A stretch of DNA of 64,000 nt. It comes from Macrosoma leucophasiata (lineage: Eukaryota > Arthropoda > Insecta > Lepidoptera > Hedylidae). The stretch is from assembly GCA_036365455.1 (NCBI GenBank), contig JAWQUS010000008.1, positions 22,241,501 to 22,305,500 on the forward strand, written 5' to 3'. The translations under genes were made by a program, and so were the position numbers. Below are positions 46,665-58,600 of the stretch, one piece after another. Position 1 is the first letter of the stretch; the number at the start of each line of letters is the position of its first letter. Under the pieces are notes generated by a model. It saw nothing but the letters and a program-made list of their open reading frames with translations. It ran no database searches and had not been told where the DNA came from.

Positions 46665-49600
46665 GGCATTGCATGCATATTGCCAGTGACAATTAAAACG
46701 ATATTTGGTATTCGTATTAAGCAACGTAAAAGTCAGAGTCATCAGTCAATTTATCAGTCCGTCAGTCGGTCACAGTCAGCAATTCTAGTAAAGCGATGGC
46801 TACTTTACCAGAACATTTACAATGTAGTTTTGGAGGCAACCCGAAAAAACGTGTTTGCGCACTGTTATTCTATTTCACTATACACGAGCACTATAATAAG
46901 CTTAGATCAAACAAAATGCCACCAACTTTATTTAATATTACTCAAAAATACACCAAGAAAATGAAATAAAATAAGAGCACCACACGCATCCCGCCAAAAA
47001 AAAACTTGTAAATATTATCCAATATCCTAACGGGAACAATGGGGTCTGCAATGTATTCGCGTTACCGAGTCGCATTATACCTAATACTGTGTAGGCCTCA
47101 ATGCAGTTACCTTCCTATTATTGCTTGAATTGCGATGTTCCGCTTGCTGAACAACTAATATCCGTACGTTATCAACTAACCGGAATGGCAGTGAGATTGT
47201 TATTTAACCGGTGACAGTGGTAAAGCGGTGCTTATAGACATTTTGGCTTGCTTTTAACAAGAGTGTAAAGTCGTTTATTAGACTGAGGACGATTCCAATT
47301 ATTTTACATTTACTTACTTTTTCTTTCGATTTCATTTGAAATAAAAAATATATAGCGAACTATGACGACAACCAGCACAAGCGATGTACTATTTTTGCGC
47401 GTATTTTCTTACGATCTATTCTATGTTGCTTGCTAGACTTAAGTCCTACCTCATTCTCGGTAGAAATCTCAGTTCTTATCAAAGTCAACGTCATTGACCA
47501 CGCTTTTATTAGTCACGTTTTGTGATTTGCAAATTAATTCTCAATAGCCGGGTCCACACAGAGCGAGCTGCCTCGCGTGGCAAACGCCTCGCGACGCCAG
47601 AGAACGCTGCTCGCTCTGAGTGGACAAGCCTAATGAATATTATCCTTGAACTATTTCGCCTTATGATGGATCTCTTACCCTATAGGCTAAGAGAAGACAA
47701 GTTCTTCCCGTAAAAGAAGAAGTCCCGTAAGGGAGTAGTAGTATACGCGAAAAAATCCGCAAATACGTTTTCTACAACGTAACTATGTAACTAACGAAAA
47801 CGTTATGTTTGTGTGCTACGTTGTTCTTATGTATTTTCTTCATGTACCAGCTCCCGTACGTAGACAACGGACGCACGGACGACGCCGGCGAGTGCAGCCA
47901 AGCCGGCAGCGTTCTCGACGAAGTCGAAGATGATGTAGCTGATGTTGAATTGCCGCCGCCTATGAAGCCCATCCAGGTTTGTTCCAACCTTACTTCACAC
48001 AATCATTACACGTTATGAGGACGGGGGAAAGGATAATAAGAGTTTCAAAATCAGCCAGGTGCAGTCGAACCAGGGCAAGTCTTACTTTAACTGCAGTTTC
48101 CACATTCCAATTCTGTCTCTTTAGTTAGTTATTTCAAAAATTTTATTAAGCTGTTATAGATTGTTGTTTCATACGAATCCAGACTTATAGTAAGAATGTT
48201 TTTAGTGGAATACTAACAGGTCAAACGTGATTACAACCGTTTTCAAGATTTTTTTGTTATTATCGTCACATTATCACTTCAATGGTGGATAAAAGCCTTC
48301 CCTAAATATGACAAAAGCGGATTGTGAGGCTTCAGTGGAGAATGCCATAATCACTACGCTGGGCATTCTGGGCAAGCGGATTGGCGATGGCAGTGACGGT
48401 AGTTTAATCTTGGGATGCTGTTGCCCGTTCCGTAAAATTTCATTGACTACCGCCTTTTTGAACCTTTGACAGTGATTGTTCGGTTGTTGGTTTATTTATG
48501 CGAGTCCGGTATTTGGTCACTCGGACAGCTTTGTCGGTGACAGCCATTAGAACCTCATGTGATCAGTGGACACACCGTCACATTTTAGTGCGATACCAAA
48601 TCGATATCGCTCTCTTTTGTTTCTGCATATGTGCCGTCATATAAACAATAGTTACAACATTTTGATAGTTTCTAATATAATTGAATCGCAATAACACGTC
48701 GTGTAAGGACCCAGGTGTTGGGACACGCAAGGCGTGACCGGCATAGTGGGTATCAACCGTAATCAACGATTCATACATAATACATCCCTTTGCAATTTCA
48801 AATTGGTTTTGATTCAATAAATGATTTGTAAAAAAATAAACTGGAAGTAGTTTTAAATTCCGCTTCATAATATTAATGAATAAATATGGTTTTTAAAAAC
48901 TAAAGATAACTAAGAAACTTATCAATATGTGTTAAAGATAATTTAAATGAGTAATATAATTATAATCAAATTTTTAACCCATTAGAGTGATTCTATTTTG
49001 ATTCGTTATTAATATGCTGTCGTGCACAAAGAACTGAAGAGGCCCTCACACATTTTAATAATATAAAGTACTGAAGTTCAGTTTAAGAAAGCATTTATGA
49101 AATAACTGGGTTAGGTTTATAGATTCTTTTCAACTAAATTATTGTATGTACAGTTTTTTACCTGCCTACCGACATAAATTAGGTTAGCATACTAACAAAC
49201 CTTAGTTGTTTTTTCAATGCTAGCATTAAGTGATATGATGTTAAAACTTTGTTAATTTATACTATAATAAAGGGGGAAAAAAAAACTATTTTTACCCGTT
49301 TCTACAACTGTTTCTACAACGATTTTTGACTTTGTCAGTCGTATTGTCAATTAGGTAAGATAGAAAGAGATAAATGAGGGATTAACAACACTAACTAAAA
49401 TACGTTTATGAATAAGGGGGACGAAATATAATTCCTTCCGAAAGCTGATGTCAAGTTTCATCAGCGTTATAGTGACCACTCGGACAGACGCGCTAATGGA
49501 GAATCTGCGTAAAGCTATTCACATATCAACAGCGCTGTATGTTATTGAATTAGTGCGTGCAATGGTTGGGGACGCGGGCTTTACTTCATTAATTTTAACG

Positions 49601-52600
49601 CAATATGTCTGCACCGAACTCGCTTAACTGTTTAGTCTATTATATAGTCAGGGAACTCTCCGCTTAACCAATTTCAATGAAATACAGCTTTTTTTACCAC
49701 CACATACAGTGTCCATGTGATCAAGCACCACCAAAATATTTTACTGGTGGTAGAGTCCCAGTGGAGAAGAAAACCAATAAAGAGGAGCTGACTTTGGTGA
49801 GAGAGAAGAAACAAATATTAAACATAATTGAAAACAGACGAGGCAGAATGCTGGGCCACATGGTGCGACACGACAATTACATCATGACAATCATGGAAGG
49901 GAAAATTGAAGGAAAGAGAATCAGAGGGAGACCAAGAAGAAGTTATATAAACCAAGTGAAGGAAAAAGTAAAAGTTGTGTCGTACCAGGATGTCAAGAGG
50001 TTGGCACAGGATAGAGAACGCTGGCGGTTATTCCTCCGACAAGATCACAGCTCTTAAATATAGAAGAAGAGTCTCAGTGTAGGGGCTCGAGTGCGTAGGC
50101 ACTACCGTATTACCTTATCGAGCTGCCGCCAAATGATAGTGTTTAGCACTACCGTGTTCCACTAACTATCATAGAGGCATAACAAATAGTCCTGGGGATG
50201 GCAACGCATCTGCATTTGGACCTTTTTTGTGTAGATGTCTAAGTCTATAGGCTGTAGTCGCGACAGAGAAAAATATGTCTGATACTTAGTAGGTTAGGTA
50301 CACATGGCATGGTATGGTCTGATGATTAAAGCTATTTTTGGTTGATATTGGTACCGTTTACTGCATTTTAGTAAACAGGGTCATGTAGGCCCTGTTTACT
50401 AATACACGGACGTAACATCACATGCGCCGGAGTGGATACCCATCTACATAGAAACATCTGAATCACTAATAGGATGTGGATGAATAATTCTACAGCAATC
50501 TCTTTATCCTGTTGAACGTAAAGTTTTGCTATTCTATTCTATTCTAATTCATTGAAATAATCTTGTGTAATAGATTTTTTGAATTCGTAAAGTGGCAAAT
50601 AACGTACATTTCATATTGATGGTAAGTGAATACTGTACAAGTACTTGGGCTACAATGGTGAGTGCTCTGCGGAACTGTTTGACATGGTGCCACCGTCTCT
50701 TTTCCTACACCGTACTACCCGCCGAAGAGAGAAGTTCCACCCACACCGACTGGACACCTGGCAGTGCTCAACGGTGCGGTTTTCACGTTCGTTCCTGCCC
50801 AGAACGTGTAAATTGTGGAACGAACTTCCCTCTGAGGTGTTCCCTAGGTGCTACAATATGGGGTTCTTCAAAAATGGCGTCAAAAGAGTCCTTCAGGGCT
50901 GGCAGCGCGTTGGCAACTCCCCTGGTGTTGCAAATGTTCATAGGCGACGGTGACCACTTTCCATCAGGTGGCCCGTTTGCTTGTCTGTCAATCTTCAGAC
51001 ATAAAAAAAAAAAAAATGATAAAATCAGAGATTTCGATGTAGATGCGTTTCCACTACAAAGATCTATTAGCAGTTTTAAACTAGCACAGGTTTATGAGTA
51101 CTTTATAAATAAGCCCGCATTGTTGTTTTGTGTAAAAAAAATAATATTTCAAATTTTATTTCCAGTATTTCCAACCTTTCATATAATAAATTGATATCAG
51201 TCAAAGAGCTAATTAGGCAATCCAGTGGTTTGATTTGAATTGACTAACGAGCGAGTTTGATATTTTATTTGATATTGAAAACCAGCGTCGGGCTTCGGCC
51301 TGACTTATGCTGAACTGGAATCTATTTGGTGCAGCCGTGAGACACTGCTTGTGCATGTACGTCGTGTATGTTGCTCGTTTTGTTATTCTTGTTTATTTTT
51401 TTTATTTTTTTCTCTATACAGGGTTTTTTTTGTAACTAGCGCATGATTCTTAAGGGGAGGCTTCGCTCATCAGGATCATAGAACTAAAGTTGTTAGTCTT
51501 GTCGTACCTAAATCACCTTTGACGATTAATGCGTTGGATGTATTTCATTAACCCTGTATATTCGTTTAATTTAATTTTTAAATTTACTAATACATTGTAA
51601 GTTAAGTGCCAGTGAATTTATTGTGTCGCAGGTTCTCACGACTGTATCAATAAAGTGTTTTTTCTTTCTTTCATATAACAACTAGCTGTCCCCGCAAACT
51701 TCGTTTTGTCTCACAATAAAATAATGTGTAAAAGGTTTGATGTACACGGACTATTTAAAACAGCGATATCTCCCAAGATAATGATTTGAATCGAATGAAG
51801 TAAAGTGCAATTTCGTTTTAAATGAAATACTTGTGATGAATAACATATTTATTTCTATAAGGATTAATAAAATGTTTTTAATAACACCTTCGCAAATACT
51901 GCATTATTTTGGAACAACTTTGGTTAGTATAAAAAACCTTATAGTGAGCTAACGTTAAAAGATAGACATTTGCTGTCGTGGATTTTTTTTTAGACCTTTG
52001 AAGGGAAAAACACCTGTAGTACATGATTTTTGTGAAACTTTTACCGTTTACGCAGCGCACGCAGTGGAAGCTCTCAATAGGAAAAAAAATCCTCCGATTT
52101 TGAAACATTCTTCTTTAGTGCTCCGCTCCTATTAGTCTTAGCGTGATGATATATAGCCTTCCTCGATAAATGGACTGTCTAACACTGAAAGAATTTTTCA
52201 AATCGGACCAGTAGTTTCTGAGATTAGCGCGTTCAAACAAACAAACAAACAAACTCACAACTTCAGCTTTATAATATTAGTATAGATATGTTGTGCATAT
52301 GTGCGCGTATGTGTGTGATGAATATCTAGGTGTTGACAGATAGGAAGGGTCCGGCAAGCCCCTCGTTGAATGTGTTACAGCGATTCATATCCGGTGGCCG
52401 CTGTTCATTAAAATGTCCGCTGCGAGCACCAAGTCAGCACCTGCAAGCTGCCATCGCTCGTCCTATGTCGCTCATTGCATCTTTTGACGGATTATGACAA
52501 GTATAGTTCCATCGAAATGTCACCTGTATTGTGCATCTCATTTGAACGAATTCAGGTTTCGTTCGCTATATGAAAATAGACAAATAAACCCTAGTGCTAT

Positions 52601-55600
52601 CTTTAAAGAATTCTTTCTGATATAATACCTATATATTGAAATCCTGTTACGTTTATTTTTTCAGTTTGTCGAGTTTTACTCGTAAACTTGTTATACCTAC
52701 TTCGCTGTGATGGTTATCGTTTTAATTTTATTAAATATAAAATATACTAATACCGTGTAGTTTTTTACACTTCTAACTGCAACCATTTAGTTGGTAGAAG
52801 GTGAGGACACTTGGGTCTAACAAAAATAGGGTCCTGGTTTTACCTTTTGGGTTTGGAACTCTTACAACCGAATCCAAGTCATTTATTTTGTTTAGTCACA
52901 CGCTTAAGTAAATTTTGAAGTATGAAAAGTAAGATAAAAATATGCTAAGTTTTTTCTTGTTCAGTAAACAATTGGGCGACGTATAATAATAGCGAAAGGA
53001 AAGGGGAGTTAACCCCAATCCAACTATGATAAATCTTGGTGTTTTAGTTTTTTCCTAAATAAACTATTCTCTCTGCTGAGGTAATACCTTCCATTAGAAG
53101 GAAAGGGGAGTAAACCCCCATCCAACTATGATAAGTCTTGGTGTTTTAGTTTTACCTAAATAAACTATTCTCTCTGCTGAGGTAATACCTTCCATTAGAA
53201 GGAAACGGGAGTTAACCCCAATCCAACTATGACAAATCTTGGTGTTTTAGTTTTTACCTAAATAAACTATTCTCTCCGCTGAGGTAATACCTTCCATTAG
53301 AAGGAAAGGGGAGTTAACCCCAATCCAACTATGATAAATCTTGGTGTTTTAGTTTTTACTTAAATAAACTATTCTCTCTGCTGAGGTAATACCTTCCATT
53401 AATTCAAGGTCAATCCCCCTAAATGAAAATTGTGATCGGGACAGCGTCGGACAGGTACAGTCTCCCTTGATCGCACCCGACAGAGGTTGCAATCTCGGAA
53501 TAACTCGTTTATTGCGTTAGCCGTGACCTTCATCACTCGCCTGTCAATGCTCGCTTTCTTGCGCCCGGCGTGGACTCTGTATTTATTTATCTGTGCGATG
53601 TAATAACGCGCTCGGATTCACAACACGCACCGTCGTATATTTATTGCTCGCGCTTCCGATTTCTTAACTCGCTGCCACCAGTTTAATTGCTCTGGCGGCA
53701 CGTCTACCGTTTTATATTTGAAATAATAGATGATACTCCGATTATCTTGTTGTTTATTTTCTGTACATTAGTGTTTCGTGATCGAGGTGCGTAGTGCGAG
53801 TGCGTGCTTTGAGGTCATGGGTTCTATGATTGAGTCCAGAGAAGGAGTGATGTTGGTATTATCCGTGTAACGTGTTAAATCGAGCTGGCCAATTTTAGGT
53901 ATACCTAGGAGCAAATCTTACTTTGCGTCGAAATTCTAAGCACATCCCGAAATGGTTGAGTTTGGTTGTAATATGTGATGGACGAGAAAGATCATCGCGC
54001 TCCGCGCGTTCTGCGCCGCGCTCGACACCAGCGACGACGACCCGTGGCCGTGGTCGTTGCCGGCTATCACCAACGGATGACTAGAGCAAAAGTTGCACCG
54101 CTCCTAAACGCCTATGTCTTATGTCTCCCTCCGCAACGCCCTTAGCCGAGGTTCGAACCCACAGAGGTCTGCCTTAGGCAGTTGCGCTAGCTTTTATTTA
54201 GGCTGAGAATGTCCTCGCTGATTGCCTCTACAATAGACTAGTAGATACCGCCACGAGACGTGCCGAAAAAAAAGCAGCCTTTGGTGTTACTACATACCAA
54301 TACGTCGTATACACATGAGTAAACCAATGAATTTGAAAAAAAAAGTATGTAATTTTTACCATCAATTTCAAATGTATTACTTCTTGTATTTATATTATTC
54401 GTTAGTTTCGCAATTTCGCTTTAATTTCATAAACATTGCTTAGCCAAAATTAGTTAATCTGTTTTCATCTATCAAATGTATAATTATTAGGTACTATTCA
54501 GAAAAAAGACAAAGCATTAATTTGACACTGGTGATTAACTAATGCTTCGGTAAGGTATGTTACTTAGTTAATAAGGTGATTAATTTTGAAAACTGACTAA
54601 TTATACATTTCATCAAGTTACATACTTATTAACTGATATCAAGATATTATTTTTAGCTGTGCGATATCATTGGTTCTTAGGTATATTTAGTGAGTGCGTA
54701 GGCGTGCGAAGGTACGCTCTACGAGGTCGGGCCGTGATTACTTACAGTGTTTTGTTTGTTCAGGACCCGCAGGCGGTATTACAACAGGCGCCGACGCCTG
54801 CTGTAGCCGCGTCGGCGCCCGCCGCACGCGTAAGTACATTCTTATAATCATATCCTAATGTATTCCTCTCCCCCACATTATTATTGTAATCTAATAAAGG
54901 TACAGGTTTCTTTCTATCTGTATTATTATCTACGAATAACTTTCACGCTCCTTCAATCCTTACTTTGTAACTAACCGCCCAGGGTGCGTGTAGGCGCTTC
55001 TGATACTTGGAGGGTGATATATTGGTGAAATTTTCAGAACTCGTTGGCAATGGACGCTCTGGAATCTAACGGCGGTCCGGCCGATATAGCTGAAATCGAA
55101 CAGATTGTGAAGGAAAAAATGGTTCGGTCCCAATCAGTGCATGATGTGTGCATGTACATAGTTCTATATACGCAGTATCCGTCCATCGTTGTTGGATGTT
55201 ACGTGGAATTAACTAATACAGCATATAGGGCAGATGTATCGCGCTAGTGATACATTAATAACATCTAGTGAACACTGGCCGGGTACTGTGGGAGTAGTTA
55301 ATGTGAGTGTTATCACGGAATTTTGTGGTTTGGTGCAAAGCTGTGTTCGTTGTAGCCGGGAGAGCGAGCTTATACAAAAGATCGAAGGCGGTGGTGGACA
55401 AAGGAAGGCTTTACCACCTTGGCTCAAGGGATTAGCAGCCGACAACAAGGCTCCTACGCTCGGTCTCACTCATTTGCAATATCTCCCCATAATCAATTAA
55501 CACGCCCACCGAACTTGGTGCTTTGTCCTCATGTTGCATGCTACCGTGTTGCTATCTCCAAATGCCACAACACCACCTCTATATTAGTGTATATAGGTAC

Positions 55601-58600
55601 ATCTATTAACATTGAATAATCTATAAACGCGTTTATGTTCATTTATACCTGCATGCGTTCAAATTGTTTGGTAATATTACAAGTTGTTTACTATAGACTG
55701 TGTTGTTGTTTTGTCTATGGTGTAATTGGTAATTCTACACCTCTTTATGTTGGTTTGTTCGTAGATATTTATTTTAGACACAAAAGCCTTTTTGTTGCGT
55801 TTATACAAACTTCGAGTATTTTGAAATGAGTTACTAAGTATTTTCTTACTAACAATTCCCTGAAAAACAAATACCAGAATGCAATAGTAAATTTAAAATG
55901 AAGAGTATATTGACTTCATATTGATCTTCAATTAGACAGGGCAGTTTACATAGTTGTTTATCAAGAATTGTGAATACGAATTTTAAAATTAATGAAAATA
56001 TTCGTTTATAAATAGTGAGGCAACGTCAGTATTATTACTGCTGTGGTTATTTACCGGTTAATAAAATAAAAATCGCCTCCGCAGCTGGCGACTGAGTTTA
56101 ATAATATATTTTAAAACATGTAAGGACATGAACTATTTTACTACTTTTCTAGTACTTATTGACTAACTTTTTTCTATTATTTGTTTTTGGAATTGTTATT
56201 AAGTAACATTACGTTACTGTAATACAATTTCAACAACAAACAGATTCAATTATAGACTCGTATCAATATTATAAGTACTCACAAAATGTTGCAATGCAGA
56301 AGTGAAGTGAATGCCTATAATTAAAATTACTTAATTTATATTAATGTCCGGTTCCACATGTTACATTATCGAAATTCAAATACTCGTAGTTTGGGTATTT
56401 AGTTAATATGTATTTTAATTACTGCCTATTCACGTAATGAGTATGTGTGTGTGTGTACAATTTGACGTAGAGATAATAAGCTGGTACACTGGCCGTTCTG
56501 CATTAACAGAGTATTTATAGCGTGTTTACACATATTGATGTATGGGGATTTGTACAGGCATACTTTTTCCGCGTAGTTATCGTCATCACACCGAGAGACG
56601 GTATTTAATATTTGTTTATGATAAAAGAAATAAACGCCCAATATGTACAAGCTTCATTTATAGTGATGCAGCGATTTCGGTATACCAATTATGATTACTG
56701 AAAAGAAAAAATATATAATTTGCAATATGACATTTCCAATAATGTTAAAAGCTGAGAAACGCTTATGAATCGATTATAATCGCTTATGAGGTAGAATTAA
56801 CATGTTCTTTATGTGTATTAATCCTATGATTGTCAAAGATCTATATTTTAAATTGCTAAGTCCGGAGAGAGACTATTTGTTTGTAACTTAAAACCGACTT
56901 TGACGAAACATAAATTTTAAATTGTATTTTTACACATTATCAAGAACGATAGACTAATAATAATAAATATATGAATAAATAAGTTCATATCTATTAAAAT
57001 TTCGGTGCGCTGATTTCAATCAGGTAGCATGTGAGTTATATATTGGTATACGTATTCGTTGCATCGTTTACCACTTTAATTCCGTTTAGTACAACGAGAA
57101 AAGGTAAATACATTATTTTGCACTCGCGTTTTCCATCATATAAAAAGGTAACTGCATACAATTAGATACTCTATCCATTTGTTTGCACGGTGTTAAAGTT
57201 GCAGTTGAAAAGCGTTTGGACCAAAGTAATTACTGAATTTATGCAGTTCACTTATTTTATTACATTTATTCCAAGGTCGAATGTAGCTTTTGTTTCAGGA
57301 GGAGAGAGTGGTGACATTAAAAATATTTCATTGTAAGATTCGCAGTGCATCGTTTACACATATACCTACGTCGTCTTGTAGGGCTCTGGAATAATAAATA
57401 TCTAAAAATGTCTCATGCACCGTAGGTCACATAACGCCAAAACGGTTATTAAACAGTAATAATAGTTTAATTTTAATACTCTGCGATGAACTGATCTTCC
57501 GTTAGATATTCGTTAGCCCCATAAATCCGAAGTACGTAAAGGCAGATCATTGGGGTCACCAACATCCCATATGGGCTGCATTTTATAAAAAAGTAGGATT
57601 TATAATGTCATTCCCTCCTCTCTCTGAACCGAAACATGAATTCCTTTGGATTTAAGTAAAACACTTAAAGAATTCACACATGTAGCCTATGCACATAATA
57701 TCCACAATGGCGTAGCTACCGTCTTAGGGTTGTTAATGCCGATGATTAAGATATTACCCGCTCTTTTCATCTTTGCCGGGTTACCTAGCTACGCCATTGC
57801 ACATGTAGCTCTGGTGTCTAAACATTGGGAAAAAAGTGTAATGTGTCATAAAAATGGCCCCTCACGGCTTTGACAGATAACGACAGTTACCGGTGTCTGT
57901 CAAAGTCTTGGGAAATTGATCAACGCGTTGTCTGTCAACTTCAATTGACAGCTCATATCCGTGCTGCCACTTTTTGTCGTACTCTGTATGAGACTTACTC
58001 TTCCTCTCAATGACTTGTTCTTAGTAATAGGGGAGCCCAAGAGGGGATTTTTGGATTTACTCGAGTCCTTCAGTTCAATGTTCAGAAAATATCTTAATAT
58101 GACACGCCGGAGTAAATTCCAAAAATCACATTATGGACTGCTCTGCTATAGTTCTGGCGCAGTTAATTCTAGAACGTTCAATGTGATGTACAGGAGCAGC
58201 ACGGCGGCGCTTCGGGGTCGTCGGGGCGCGTGGAAGAAGACGAGCCGCCGCCCACTCCGGGCCCCGACACGGGCGAGGCGATGCTCAAGAAGCGCGAGTA
58301 CGTGCTGCGCGAGCTGCTCGAGACCGAAGAAATATATGTGTCTGACTTGCGCCTCGTCTGCGACGGATACATACGATACATGGCGGTTCGTATAACCTTA
58401 GATACGAGTACACGTACAAAACACCTTAATTTGTTTCGGTTATCACAGGGCCTTTACAAGAGGAATTTGGTCACTATTATAAGTGATTAATTTGCGTGCG
58501 TCGGATTCATACGATAGATGGCGGTTCGTATACCTCAAATAGGTATACCAAAAAGAAACTCATTTGTTTATGATGCTCATAACTGGAATTTTGGCACTAT

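Noticed and set aside
50592..51194. 200-codon + strand open frame
   Set aside because: It overlaps the LINE C-terminal frame (50645-50953) in another phase and continues through poly(A); its homologous shadow exists at 17682-18107. It is not a gene.
52998..53401. CRISPR-like array
   Set aside because: Units are 101 bp and repeat in full, without variable spacers; this is a minisatellite in an animal genome.
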